Shown here one piece after another: positions 32,678 through 41,299 of a stretch of DNA of 46,762 nucleotides. How positions within the stretch are numbered: position 1 is the first letter of the stretch; every line of letters begins with the position of its first letter. The notes beneath the pieces were generated by a model that ran no database searches, had not been told where the DNA came from, and saw only the letters and a program-made list of their open reading frames with translations. Both the position numbers and the translations under genes were made by a program. The stretch lies in contig CAYVAR010000008.1 in the NCBI GenBank assembly GCA_964449675.1, forward strand, positions 1-46,762. Direction: 5' to 3'. The DNA is from CAYVAR01 sp964449675 (GTDB taxonomy: Bacteria; Patescibacteriota; Microgenomatia; UBA10105; UBA927).

Positions 32678-33760
32678 ATGAATAAAACAGCTGATCCCCT
32701 GCTAACATTACGTGGGGTTGCATGTCTTGCAATCATATGGTTTCATCTACGACCAAGCACCTGGCTTACCATATATGGAATAAATGTAAGTTTTCTCACC
32801 GCCCCAAGCGGAACGCTTTCTGTCTATATTTTTTACCTTCTATCCGGCTATACGATAGGATATGGATTTTTTTCAAAAAAATATACACTTATACTCAAAT
32901 CGCTAAAATCATTTTATATCAATCGCTTCCTTCGTATCGCACCAGCATATTACGTAAGTATCACGCTTTGTATACTCATATTTTATCCGCGTGTCAACAT
33001 AACAGCATACGATATATTCCGTTTTTTTACCTTCACTGCAAATATTGACTATATTACCCTGCCGTATCAGCACCTACTCGCGATTATCTCAACACAGATG
33101 CAATTCTATCTCGTTGCGCCATTTTTTTTTATGATTCTCAATCTCATTCTGAAAAAAATACACCCGGCAATCGTAGGCATATTGATCTTGAGCATTGGCG
33201 CACTCACGCGGCACCTTCTGGTTTCAGCAGGACTCGTCACTGATTTGACCACATATATGCTCAATATCTATGTAACCGTTTGGGGAATGATCGATTATTT
33301 TCTCTTCGGTATGCTTTTAAGCTTCATCGTTTTAAAACGACCAACAGACATATTGAATATAAAAAAATATATTCCAAACGGTATCTTCTATACGATCCTA
33401 ATGGGATGGCTATTATGGATAAATTATGGAAATTTTTTTGCACTCCCGTGGCAAACATATGCGCTCTATCACTTATTTATCATTCCGCTTACGCTCTGTT
33501 TACTCGTTGGGTGGTATATTCTGTCCTGCCGCATACAAATCCCGATTCTCTCACATATTGGTAAACTCTCCTACGGCATGTATCTGTATCATTTTATACT
33601 TTTTGATATTTTATACCGAGTACCGAATCGTATCATCGACACGATGCCCGCGTTCTTAAACCGATTTATTATTATTTTTACACTCACGTGGCTTATAGCT
33701 TTTGCATCATTTCATTTTATCGAGCGCCCGTTTCTCCGATTGCGACGGTACTTTGAATAG
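32678..33760 (+). CDS. Acyltransferase 3 (OafA/YrhL-like)
   Basis: 360 residues, about ten membrane segments and no SGNH domain. The family core is at the N-terminus: LLTLRGVACLAIIWFHLRPS with the catalytic His, then FYLLSGYTIGYGFF, then FYINRFLRIAPAYYVSI with the Arg motif. The end has GKLSYGMYLYHFILF and FHFIERP, also typical. Such proteins move acyl groups, often acetyl, across the membrane onto surface sugars. It is the intact twin of the frameshifted copy at 29979-31011, so the function is kept in the cell if that copy is dead. Confidence 0.85.
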   Translation: MNKTADPLLTLRGVACLAIIWFHLRPSTWLTIYGINVSFLTAPSGTLSVYIFYLLSGYTIGYGFFSKKYTLILKSLKSFYINRFLRIAPAYYVSITLCILIFYPRVNITAYDIFRFFTFTANIDYITLPYQHLLAIISTQMQFYLVAPFFFMILNLILKKIHPAIVGILILSIGALTRHLLVSAGLVTDLTTYMLNIYVTVWGMIDYFLFGMLLSFIVLKRPTDILNIKKYIPNGIFYTILMGWLLWINYGNFFALPWQTYALYHLFIIPLTLCLLVGWYILSCRIQIPILSHIGKLSYGMYLYHFILFDILYRVPNRIIDTMPAFLNRFIIIFTLTWLIAFASFHFIERPFLRLRRYFE

Positions 33761-33783
33761 AGTACTATGGAAAAAATTTATCT

Positions 33784-34197
33784 ATGATACGCGGTGTCGA
33801 ACCTATTCTCTATCAAAAAAAGGAAGTGGCGTGTGTCTACCGACGAACGATTCCCGTTTCCGGTATCCGCTTCCTCACCAAACCGGACAATGCATTTCAG
33901 ATCGGCCTCCACAACCGCAAACAACCCATTAAATTACCCGCCCATATCCATAACTGCCCCACACCGCTTTCCATTTCCGAAATTCAGGAAGTTTTATATG
34001 TCATCAAGGGAAAAATCCGCGTCACCATAGTCTCTGAGGAAAATGCAGTTATCGCTAAAAAGCTTTTGTCCGCCGGGGATGCGATACTCCTCAAATCCCA
34101 GGCACACAGCGTGGAATTTTTGGGTAACGCACGGGTATTTGAAATAAAACAAGGACCCTACCCGGGAGAAGCTCATGCCAAACACTACCTCTCGTAG
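33784..34197 (+). CDS. Small cupin-fold protein
   Basis: 137 residues. The cupin core includes LPAHIHNCPTPLSISEIQEV with an HxH and a Glu that could bind metal, then LYVIKGKIRV, a Gly-containing turn (LSAGDAILL) and HSVEF near the end. It may be a sugar isomerase- or epimerase-like enzyme of the small cupin type found in amino-sugar loci, or a binding protein. Its 3' end overlaps the first ATG of the aminotransferase by 23 bases, suggesting they are expressed together. The exact reaction is unknown. Confidence 0.65.
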   Translation: MIRGVEPILYQKKEVACVYRRTIPVSGIRFLTKPDNAFQIGLHNRKQPIKLPAHIHNCPTPLSISEIQEVLYVIKGKIRVTIVSEENAVIAKKLLSAGDAILLKSQAHSVEFLGNARVFEIKQGPYPGEAHAKHYLS

Positions 34198-35395
34198 AGC
34201 CTATATCAAAACATCGCCTCAACACCAAGATGTACGCCTGGCAGGACCCGCACCCAAGGGTTTTATTACCACTTCTCGTAATCCGCGTATGATTCCCGTT
34301 AACGCGCCCGTGCTATCGCCCAGGGCCACAACGTACGTCTCCGACTGCATCAAATCCGGTTGGATTTCTTCTGCGGGCTCTTATATTTCCCGATTTGAAA
34401 ATTCTTTTGCTGCGTACATCGGGGTTGGCCATGCCATAACCACTACCAGCGGAACGGCAGCACTCCATCTGGCCATTGCAAGTCTCGGTATCGGACCGGG
34501 CGACGAAGTCATCATGCCGGATCTGACCATCATCTCCTGCCCGCTGTCGGTTATGTACTGCGGTGCAACACCCGTATTTGTCGATGTCGATCCTGTGACG
34601 TTTACGATTGACCCATCACGCATTGAACAAAAAATCACGAAACGGACTCGTGCCATCATGGTGGTCCATCTCTACGGACACCCCTGCGACATGGATCCAA
34701 TTATGGCTCTGGCGGAAAAATACAAGCTCGCGGTAATAGAGGATGCTGCCGAAGCACACGGCGCACGCTATAAAGGAAAGCGCGTCGGAGGGATTGGGAC
34801 TGTCGGGATATTCAGTTTCTATGCAAATAAAATTGTAACCAGCGGTGAGGGCGGTATGGTCGTAACCAATGATTTGCGTCTTGCCAAACGCGCGCGTCTG
34901 CTTAAGGACCTGGCCCACAGTCCGCGCCGTCGGTTTTGGCATGAACACATTGGCTTCAACTATCGTATGACCAATGTATCCGCTGCCATAGGTCTTGCAC
35001 AACTCGAATCAATAGAAGTATATATTAAAAAAAAGAAATGGATGGCCCGTGAATATACAAAAGCACTCCGGGGTATTCCATTCCTTGTGCTCCCGCCGCA
35101 CCAGCCATGGGCAGAGAGCGTGTACTGGATGTATGCCCTTACGTTAACAAACGATGCGCCTTTGTCCAAAACTGAAGTAAGAAATCGTCTGATAATGCGC
35201 GGGATAGATACGCGGGACTTCTTTTACCCGTTACATATTCAGCCGATATTGAGACAATTTGTCAAAAAAAATGACCACTTTCCCATATCTCATTTCGCCT
35301 CTCGTCATGGATTTTATGTGCCCAGCGGCCTTGCCATCACACGTCAGGAAATATATGCAGTCGCCCGGGCTCTGGGTGAGATCCTCGCAAGATAA
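34175..35395 (+). CDS. Perosamine-synthase-like aminotransferase (DegT family)
   Basis: 406 residues from the ATG at 34175, or 368 from the ATG at 34289 (MIPVNAPVLSP), which fits the family's usual N-terminus; the first 38 residues have no counterpart that I know. The stretches DCIKSGWISSAGSYISRFE and RRFWHEHIGFNYRMTN closely match GDP-perosamine synthase (RfbE/Per). PLP Lys is at 219 (SFYANKIVTSGEGGM), the ring-binding Asp at 190 (VIEDAAEAHG), counted from 34175. It would convert a nucleotide 4-keto-6-deoxyhexose to the 4-amino sugar with glutamate. Neighbours (cupin, GNAT, and the formyltransferase 7 kb upstream) fit an N-acylated amino sugar. Confidence 0.75.
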   Translation: MPNTTSRRAYIKTSPQHQDVRLAGPAPKGFITTSRNPRMIPVNAPVLSPRATTYVSDCIKSGWISSAGSYISRFENSFAAYIGVGHAITTTSGTAALHLAIASLGIGPGDEVIMPDLTIISCPLSVMYCGATPVFVDVDPVTFTIDPSRIEQKITKRTRAIMVVHLYGHPCDMDPIMALAEKYKLAVIEDAAEAHGARYKGKRVGGIGTVGIFSFYANKIVTSGEGGMVVTNDLRLAKRARLLKDLAHSPRRRFWHEHIGFNYRMTNVSAAIGLAQLESIEVYIKKKKWMAREYTKALRGIPFLVLPPHQPWAESVYWMYALTLTNDAPLSKTEVRNRLIMRGIDTRDFFYPLHIQPILRQFVKKNDHFPISHFASRHGFYVPSGLAITRQEIYAVARALGEILAR

Positions 35396-35398
35396 GGC

Positions 35399-36082
35399 AT
35401 GAAAAATTCATCCCTCACCGTCATCATCCCCACGTATAACGAAGCAGAAAACATCGTCCCGCTTCTCCGGGAAATTCAAAAATACATTCCCGCCTTTTCA
35501 ACAATCCTTGTCGTCGATGACAATTCTCCGGACGGCACGGCGAGACTGGTCAAAACCAATACACACGTCAAACTTCTCGTCCGCACGGGAAACCGGGGGT
35601 TAACCAACAGCCTGCGTGACGGTATTTCTGCCACCAAAAGCGACATCGTAGCCTGGATGGATTGTGATTTTTCCCACCCGCCGGAAGTACTACCAAAATT
35701 ATTGTCAGGTGTGCAACATGGCGCTGATATTGTCCTTGCTACTCGAATTCATAACCATGGGTTGAGTTTACTCCTCAATCGCCTCTCTATGCTTCTGTTT
35801 GGCACATCTATCACCGACTATACTACGGGGTTTCTCGCCGCTCGACGTGAGGTACTCAGTCACATTCCGCTTCGGGGTAACTATGGCGAATATTGTATAG
35901 ATTTGCTCGTCCGCGCACAAAGAAAGGGGTATCGTATAGAAGAAATTCCATATGCCAGCCCGCCACGCCGATACGGGCAGTCAAAAACGGCACCCAATAT
36001 CTCTACACTCATTCGTCACGGATATGGATATATCGAAACAGTACTCCGTCTCCTATGGACCATAAAATTTCAACACAGGTAA
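35399..36082 (+). CDS. Polyprenol-phosphate mannose/glucose synthase-like GT2 (DPM1 type)
   Basis: 227 residues. VIIPTYNEAENI opens the fold, VVDDNSPDGT is at 38-47, and the metal-binding DCD at 88-90 (WMDCDFSHPPE). DYTTGFLAARREVL and CIDLLVRAQRKGYRIEEIPY are typical of dolichol-phosphate mannose synthases. No C-terminal membrane helices, so it should act at the cytoplasmic face and feed the GT-C enzymes. It starts three bases after the aminotransferase stop. Confidence 0.85.
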   Translation: MKNSSLTVIIPTYNEAENIVPLLREIQKYIPAFSTILVVDDNSPDGTARLVKTNTHVKLLVRTGNRGLTNSLRDGISATKSDIVAWMDCDFSHPPEVLPKLLSGVQHGADIVLATRIHNHGLSLLLNRLSMLLFGTSITDYTTGFLAARREVLSHIPLRGNYGEYCIDLLVRAQRKGYRIEEIPYASPPRRYGQSKTAPNISTLIRHGYGYIETVLRLLWTIKFQHR

Positions 36083-36087
36083 ACTCT

Positions 36088-36672
36088 ATGAAACATACTA
36101 TACGTATCCGCCACATGAATCTAACCGATGTTGCCATCGTGAGTACTATCCACGTGCGGGTACTTCCAACGACCATAGCGCGTATTGGCAATCAGTATCT
36201 TTCCTGGATATATACAGAGCTTCTGCGCGATCCGTCACTTCATGTAGCTCTCATCGCCTATTCTGGCTCTACCATTCTTGGCGTCATCACTGCAACAGTT
36301 GACTTACACAGAACACAACATCAATTGCAAAAAATACTTATCCGCCCGGGTATTATCTGGAACGTAGGCAGAGCACTTTTACATCACCATATTACGATAC
36401 CGGAGATAGTTGAACGCATGTCTACCGAGCGCCAAATCCTTGCACAGTTTCCTGCCCCGTACGCGACCATCCTTACATTTTTCGTTGATACACCTCACCA
36501 ACATCAAGGGATAGGTAAACGACTCCTGTCAGCTTTACGTAAGCTACTTCCCCGTCGTACAAAACTCTTTGTCGATACCCGGGTATCCAACAAGAAGGCG
36601 CAAAATTGGTACAGAACACATGGGTTCCACATCCTCAAAACCATCGGACAAAGCACTATTTTTTCTCAGTGA
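36088..36672 (+). CDS. GNAT-family N-acetyltransferase
   Basis: 194 residues from the ATG at 36088 (MKHTIRIRHMNLTDV), five bases after the DPM1-like stop; an in-frame ATG at 35893 overlaps that gene. Motif A is HQHQGIGKRLLSAL around 149-162, which binds acetyl-CoA, followed by RVSNKKAQNWYRTHGF, the family's C-terminal motif. It is the last gene of the (+) operon. Acetylation of the amino sugar made by the DegT enzyme is a reasonable guess, though other small substrates are possible. Confidence 0.75.
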   Translation: MKHTIRIRHMNLTDVAIVSTIHVRVLPTTIARIGNQYLSWIYTELLRDPSLHVALIAYSGSTILGVITATVDLHRTQHQLQKILIRPGIIWNVGRALLHHHITIPEIVERMSTERQILAQFPAPYATILTFFVDTPHQHQGIGKRLLSALRKLLPRRTKLFVDTRVSNKKAQNWYRTHGFHILKTIGQSTIFSQ

Positions 36673-36690
36673 CAAAAATAGAAATCTGGC

Positions 36691-36720
36691 CTTACCAGGT
36701 TTCACCTCCCAGGTGTTACC
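36691..36720. repeat. CACCTCCCAGGTG hairpin between genes
   Basis: CACCT-CCC-AGGTG at 36703-36715, with GGT/ACC patches on each side. It matches 12 of 13 bases of the hairpin arm inside the fibre gene (415-427). It lies between the convergent GNAT and BrnA genes and might end both transcripts. Confidence 0.5.
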
Positions 36721-36729
36721 GTCATCGAA

Positions 36730-36960
36730 TTAGGCGCTCTGATTTACCACGTAGTAATCAATAAGTCTTCTAATCATGGCCTGATAGGAAGCATTATGTT
36801 TTTTCGCGGCGCTTTTAAAAAAGCTCAGACTCTTTTGAGTAAGCGTCAATGTTACCTTTGTCTTTTTTTCATTTAAACTCAAAGTTTCTGGACTGGGTAA
36901 AAAATCACTTATTACTCTCGCCTCAATTGCTTGGTTACTATATCTGATTTTGTTTTTCAT
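36730..36960 (-). CDS. brnA: BrnA-type antitoxin
   Basis: 76 residues. The C-terminal half is a ribbon-helix-helix: KVTLTLTQKSLSFFKSAAKK then ASYQAMIRRLIDYYV. The N-terminus should cover the toxin. It starts inside the last 23 bases of the BrnT gene, the usual order (toxin first). BrnA dimers bind the operon promoter and neutralise BrnT. Confidence 0.8.
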   Translation of the reverse strand: MKNKIRYSNQAIEARVISDFLPSPETLSLNEKKTKVTLTLTQKSLSFFKSAAKKHNASYQAMIRRLIDYYVVNQSA

Positions 36961-37219
36961 ATATATTTTTCCCCTTCCTCCAATAACCTGCGCCGATTAT
37001 ACGAACTCGACTGTGTCGGTAAGTAAAACGAACAGTTAAAATACCTCCCTTCACTTTTCCGAAACAATAATAACGTTTTTCTCTCCTGCTATGGGCCAAA
37101 TCTTCTGCAACCACACGTTTTGGATCAATAAACGCGTATTGTGCTGTTTGAAAATTGACACTGTGTTTTTGTAAATTGTCTGCGTTTTTGCTTTCGTCCC
37201 ACTCAAAAGTCGTATTCAT
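36938..37219 (-). CDS. brnT: BrnT-type ribonuclease toxin
   Basis: 93 residues with the full family pattern: FEWDESKNADNLQKHSVNF at the start, FIDPKRVVAEDLAHS, RREKRYYCFGKVKGGILTVR, FTYRHSRVRIIGAGYWRKG. BrnT is a RelE-fold ribonuclease that blocks translation when free of BrnA. The pair probably stabilises this accessory region. No clear promoter was found in the 77 bases between it and the YfhO gene, which ends at 37297 on the same strand. Confidence 0.85.
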   Translation of the reverse strand: MNTTFEWDESKNADNLQKHSVNFQTAQYAFIDPKRVVAEDLAHSRREKRYYCFGKVKGGILTVRFTYRHSRVRIIGAGYWRKGKNIYEKQNQI

Positions 37220-37296
37220 AAATATATTACCATATAGCCATACATTTTACCATACTCCTATTCAGTAAAATTATTCTAAAAATTTAAAACAGGCTC

Positions 37297-39534
37297 TCAA
37301 GGATGTTTCCGTATCCAAATGAGAAGTATAAAAATGGTTGAGATGCTTACTGCCGTAGCAACATAGAAAATAGTAGGTCTATATACGTACGAAACCATAT
37401 GTTTTCCGGCAGGGACAAAAAGTGTTCGGAATGCATAATTTCCTCTTATAATATCAGTCTTTTTATCATCAATGTACGCCCCCCATCCGGGAAAGTAGAC
37501 CTCTGAAGAAACCATAAACGCGTTACAGGAATTATCCGTAAAAAGTTCGATGCGGTTGGGGGTATATGACCTAATAGTGATGGATGGATCGGTCGAGCTC
37601 TTGCATGGAGAAACAGTCGGAAGCATTTCTTTTGTATTTTCAAAAAGTACACTCGTATATGGATTGACCGATCCGTCCAGGATTTTTGAAAGTACGTCAC
37701 TTTTCGTCGGGACAACGAGTGATTCGGAAACGTAAAAAAATCTCGGCAAAACCGTTTTGTTTTCATACAGGCGATAGTCATATGTGGTATCTTCCCGGAT
37801 GAGAGTAAACCTATCATTTTTTGTACCGAATAACGGATCGTACGCGCGCGGGTGCATAATATATTTTATGTTGAGAAAATCTACCCACGGAGAAAATTGA
37901 GTTATGTAAGGCACCTGCACATCCTGCTCAAGGATGCTTGATCCCCTGTTTCCGGCAGCTGCATCGATAAATTCATAATATGATTTTAGAATTGCTACAT
38001 CGTAGCCTGTTGCCGAAAATATTCTTTTGCTCATCGTTTCGTCAAATTCAAGTGCATCACGCTGCGAAATCCAGACGCCGAAATTTTGAAGCAAGCGGTA
38101 CAGACAGTCATCCTCAACCACCCCCGAGGTGAAAGAAGTCCCGCACCTCGGGGGTGAAAGCAATTGGATAAGCGCTGCGTCATGGCGGGTTTCCGGTACT
38201 GGCCGAAGCTCGATAAAGTGGCGGGCAAACCCGACCATTTCTATGAGTACGAGGACCGCAATAATCACTTGAACAACGCGGATTTTTACCATCTGCAGGC
38301 CAAAAGCCGCAAGCGCGCTTCCTGCAAAAACAAAAAGTATCAGATGCCGCGAAGGAATCCGGAGCGAGTGATAGATGGGTACGAATTTCCAAAGAATATA
38401 TAGAAGATCAATAGGAGCATTGGGTCCAAGCGAAACCCACAAACCGAAGACTGCCACGACAATAAAAATAAGGATCCAGATATTTTCAGTTTTTGTCTTA
38501 TAGTACGTAAATCCCTTAAGTGACTTCAACAAAAAGACTATAAAAACAAGTGCTACCAACCCCAACCCTACCCGTCCCACGAAGGCCGCGTGCTCGATGT
38601 AGTTGGGCGGTGGACCGTGATAGGTCAGCTGATCACCGAAATAAAAGGGGCTAAGGAGCTGCTTGAGGCTTTCCCACGTCATCGACCCATACAATGCCCA
38701 CTCGTAGGGTTTTGGTATTGTCCGTATGCTTTGTGAAAGAAATTCGTACAAAGGGAAGATTTGTATCGCCGCAATGCCGATTCCCAATAGACTCATAACA
38801 GCTGCACGAATTGCTGGAGTTGCCGAACGCTGCCGAAAACTAAAAAATACAGTTGCAACAGCTACTACTTCCATCGTAAATATCGCAATCGTCTGATACC
38901 CGGCCAAAAGCTGCATCGCCAAGACAACAGCGGCAACGACAACGTCTTTCTTTTGCTTTGAGTTTTGAGCTTTGAGATTTGCGCTTATGACAAAAGGCAT
39001 CCAGCTTGCTGCTGCTATCACATCCACGTGTCCCGCCCATACCCGTGCCATGAAAAAACCAGACAAGCCAAATAGCAATCCTCCAACCCACGCGGGAAGC
39101 GATGCGATAAGTGATAAGTGATAAGTGATAAGTTTTTGTTTTTCATTTAAAATTGAAAATTGAAAATTGAAAATTCTGTTTCTTAACAGTACATACATTC
39201 CCACCATAGCCCAGAGGATGTGAAGGGCTATGTGCCAACTGTACGCGATGTTCAGAGGTAGTAAGAAAAAAAGCCACGTGGCGGGGTACCATATATTTGC
39301 AATAGGACTTGCGATAAAGGGCGTACCGGAAAAATTATATGGATTCCAAAAGGAAAAAATCCCTTGACGTAAATAATTATTAAAAAACTCGCGGTAAAAA
39401 AAATACTGATGATGTATGTCATCGCCAAATATAAGCTGATCCGATGATGGGAATAATGCTCTACCAAAAACCAGAAAAACAGCTACACCATAAAAAACTA
39501 CCGGAAACACATATGGTGTTATTTTTTTGCGCAT
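37297..39534 (-). CDS. YfhO-family membrane protein with repeat insertions
   Basis: 745 residues, paralogue of 13984-16170. Signature: HHQYFFYREFFNNYLRQGIF followed by SFWNPYNFSGTPFIASP, then about a dozen membrane segments and a large outside domain. Against the other copy it has extra residues about 120-144, encoded by AAAATTG and GTGATAA repeats (39106-39175), and about 14 residues near 463-476 encoded by a hairpin (38119-38156). Both keep the frame. A further repeat-like stretch (LKAQNSKQKKD) lies near 186-196. Likely a glycosyltransferase for a surface polymer. Its start overlaps the methyltransferase stop by 16 bases; last gene of the operon. Confidence 0.8.
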   Translation of the reverse strand: MRKKITPYVFPVVFYGVAVFLVFGRALFPSSDQLIFGDDIHHQYFFYREFFNNYLRQGIFSFWNPYNFSGTPFIASPIANIWYPATWLFFLLPLNIAYSWHIALHILWAMVGMYVLLRNRIFNFQFSILNEKQKLITYHLSLIASLPAWVGGLLFGLSGFFMARVWAGHVDVIAAASWMPFVISANLKAQNSKQKKDVVVAAVVLAMQLLAGYQTIAIFTMEVVAVATVFFSFRQRSATPAIRAAVMSLLGIGIAAIQIFPLYEFLSQSIRTIPKPYEWALYGSMTWESLKQLLSPFYFGDQLTYHGPPPNYIEHAAFVGRVGLGLVALVFIVFLLKSLKGFTYYKTKTENIWILIFIVVAVFGLWVSLGPNAPIDLLYILWKFVPIYHSLRIPSRHLILFVFAGSALAAFGLQMVKIRVVQVIIAVLVLIEMVGFARHFIELRPVPETRHDAALIQLLSPPRCGTSFTSGVVEDDCLYRLLQNFGVWISQRDALEFDETMSKRIFSATGYDVAILKSYYEFIDAAAGNRGSSILEQDVQVPYITQFSPWVDFLNIKYIMHPRAYDPLFGTKNDRFTLIREDTTYDYRLYENKTVLPRFFYVSESLVVPTKSDVLSKILDGSVNPYTSVLFENTKEMLPTVSPCKSSTDPSITIRSYTPNRIELFTDNSCNAFMVSSEVYFPGWGAYIDDKKTDIIRGNYAFRTLFVPAGKHMVSYVYRPTIFYVATAVSISTIFILLIWIRKHP
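38119..38156. repeat. Hairpin repeat inside the YfhO gene
   Basis: Perfect 13-base arms CACCCCCGAGGTG (38119-38131) and CACCTCGGGGGTG (38144-38156) with a 12-base loop. It encodes SPPRCGTSFTSGVV, absent from the paralogue. Confidence 0.7.
39106..39175. repeat. GATAAGT and AATTGAAA tandem repeats inside the YfhO gene
   Basis: Four GATAAGT units at 39106-39132, then four AAAATTG units at 39149-39175. On the minus strand they read FNFQFSIL and LITYHLSL. The AAAATTG unit is that of the four-helix-bundle cassette ends. Confidence 0.75.
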
Positions 39535-40265
39535 ATCACGAGTGTCGCTCCCCGGGCATAGCGGTATCGTAAAAAGAATGCTTGTTCCAATCGTAAAAGA
39601 TAATACAAAAGATTATTAAATAACCCATACGGTGTTTGTAGGTAGAACGTCATTTTTGCAGCAGATTTACTGCGTACCGTATACATTCTATAAAGTATAT
39701 ACCACGGCAAGGTCAAGACATTCCAATGGTTTGAAAATAGTATTTGAAATCCTAACTTGCGAAGCGTATTGTGGAGGTCTTCCGCTTCATATCTCCTTTT
39801 ATGTCCGGATGAAACATCCAAAGGGCTCCACAGCCACATACCTGCAGGTACAGTAAGAAGGAACGTGCCATTCTCTTCCAATAGTTCGTAACAACGTTTC
39901 AAAAATAATACGTCTCTGGCTTGATGTTCGAGTACATCAAAAGCGCCGATTGCCTGAAACCGTCGTGGACTCTGATAGGAATAGAGCGATTGGCGTATCA
40001 ACTTCGCATCGGGACATTTGGCCTGAGCATATTCGAGAGCCATCTGATTGACGTCAAGCCCTGTGACGTGAAATCCCAAAGATTCCATCGTAGCAAGAAC
40101 GATTCCCGTACCGCACCCCACTTCCAGAAACGTCCGTCGCTCATGTTTCGGTACAAACGCATTAACGAGTACCGTGATCATATTGTTCCTGGCTTTAAAC
40201 CAAAAATGCTCTGATTCTACTTGGGATATCGCCTTGTAATGAGATAAACTGTATGTTGCAGACAT
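39519..40265 (-). CDS. Class I SAM-dependent methyltransferase
   Basis: 248 residues from the ATG at 40265 (MSATYSLSHYKAISQVESEH), which avoids the repeat upstream; a longer frame starts at 40328 inside the preceding gene. Motif I is FLEVGCGTGIVLATM, the acidic end of strand 2 is VTGLDVNQMAL, and IGAFDVLEHQARD is motif II. The C-terminal part is more variable. The substrate is probably a sugar or lipid-linked glycan, judged only by neighbours. It is ten bases after the previous methyltransferase. Confidence 0.75.
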   Translation of the reverse strand: MSATYSLSHYKAISQVESEHFWFKARNNMITVLVNAFVPKHERRTFLEVGCGTGIVLATMESLGFHVTGLDVNQMALEYAQAKCPDAKLIRQSLYSYQSPRRFQAIGAFDVLEHQARDVLFLKRCYELLEENGTFLLTVPAGMWLWSPLDVSSGHKRRYEAEDLHNTLRKLGFQILFSNHWNVLTLPWYILYRMYTVRSKSAAKMTFYLQTPYGLFNNLLYYLLRLEQAFFLRYRYARGATLVICAKK

Positions 40266-40275
40266 AGAGCTCTTA

Positions 40276-41208
40276 TCAATTCTCCCTTCGGCCTCGCTCA
40301 GGGCAGGCGCTTCTTGCTTTTTTTGCAATTACTACTATATTGTCGCGCATAGAAAGGTAGAGAGGGATGCGGCCCAACGGAAATGTTTCCATTATGGGAT
40401 AAAGCCACTGAGCAAATCTGGACTCTCCTGTGGTTTGCGCTAAATGAAATATATACTGCAATGAAAGCCACTTGCCTACCCGAAACCACTCAACCGGCAC
40501 GAGACCGCTTTGGTCTAAAAGCTCTGTCAGATTGGATGCATTAAAAAAAAATAAATGTTGCGGGGGGATATAAAATGTCCATCGCCTGCCAAGCATTTTT
40601 GCGGTAAGACTGTCTGTGTCACCCGTTGCGATAAGTATCCTCCCGTCGTCAGCCAGTAGTCGAGCGGCCCTCCGCAGGTCAGCTCGCGGATCGGCAAGGT
40701 GTTCTACAACGTCAAGTAAAGTGATAACGTCAAATCGCTTGTCCAAAGGAAATTTTACAGATCCAATCGTCCCCTCTTGAATCCTCCCGTTTAGCCGTTG
40801 TTTCGCCCTGCCGGCGGCATGGGAAGAGGGATCGATGCCATACGCATCGTAGCCAGATAGGACCGCTAGCTCCACAAAATATCCGTAGGCACAGCCAACG
40901 TCCAACAGTCGTACTGGTACCCTCGACAATGCGTGAGAAGGTGGTCGTATAGATTTAATCTTAGTAATAAACTTTCCCATCGTACGGGTGACATACTGTT
41001 TATCAGCATCATAGTTACTGTATGCCCCATGGAAAAAAGCACCGGTAAAATATCCTTGGGTATAAAACTTTTTAATAAATTGTGCATAGGGTACGGTCAA
41101 CTTGGTTGATTTGAGACCGCAGGACGGACATGTAAACACGTCGTAACCGTTCTTATGGAGAAACGGCCGCATGGAATTTTTGCAAAGATAACAGGCACCC
41201 TTTGTCAT
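40276..41208 (-). CDS. Class I SAM methyltransferase with N-terminal zinc ribbon
   Basis: 310 residues. The start has CYLCKNSMRPF and then VFTCPSCGLKS, four Cys that should bind zinc. Motif I is RLLDVGCAYGYFVELA near residue 102, followed by YGIDPSSHAA and ITLLDVVEHLADP. Such zinc-ribbon methyltransferases often act on sugars in surface glycan clusters. The last 14 residues (RSACPERGRREN) come from a dispersed repeat at 40284-40307, which has changed the C-terminus. An unusual 91-base gap separates it from the GT-C-like gene upstream. Confidence 0.75.
   Translation of the reverse strand: MTKGACYLCKNSMRPFLHKNGYDVFTCPSCGLKSTKLTVPYAQFIKKFYTQGYFTGAFFHGAYSNYDADKQYVTRTMGKFITKIKSIRPPSHALSRVPVRLLDVGCAYGYFVELAVLSGYDAYGIDPSSHAAGRAKQRLNGRIQEGTIGSVKFPLDKRFDVITLLDVVEHLADPRADLRRAARLLADDGRILIATGDTDSLTAKMLGRRWTFYIPPQHLFFFNASNLTELLDQSGLVPVEWFRVGKWLSLQYIFHLAQTTGESRFAQWLYPIMETFPLGRIPLYLSMRDNIVVIAKKARSACPERGRREN
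40284..40307. repeat. Dispersed CCTGAG...CGAAGG repeat, copy B
   Basis: On the minus strand CCTGCCCTGAGCG then AGGCCGAAGGG. It is related to copies at 46-84 and 8454-8479 and sits across the 3' end of a methyltransferase gene. Confidence 0.6.
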
Positions 41209-41299
41209 AGTGATAGAAAAAAAGCCTTAAAGGATCTTCATACAATATCGCAAGAAGTACCATAAGTAAACCCAGAGCGCATCGGCCTGTTGTTACGAT

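Noticed and set aside
40276..40328. One repeat used in two frames by overlapping genes
   Set aside because: The longer methyltransferase start at 40328 would read the repeat in a second frame, but the ATG at 40265 is a better start, so the overlap is probably not real.
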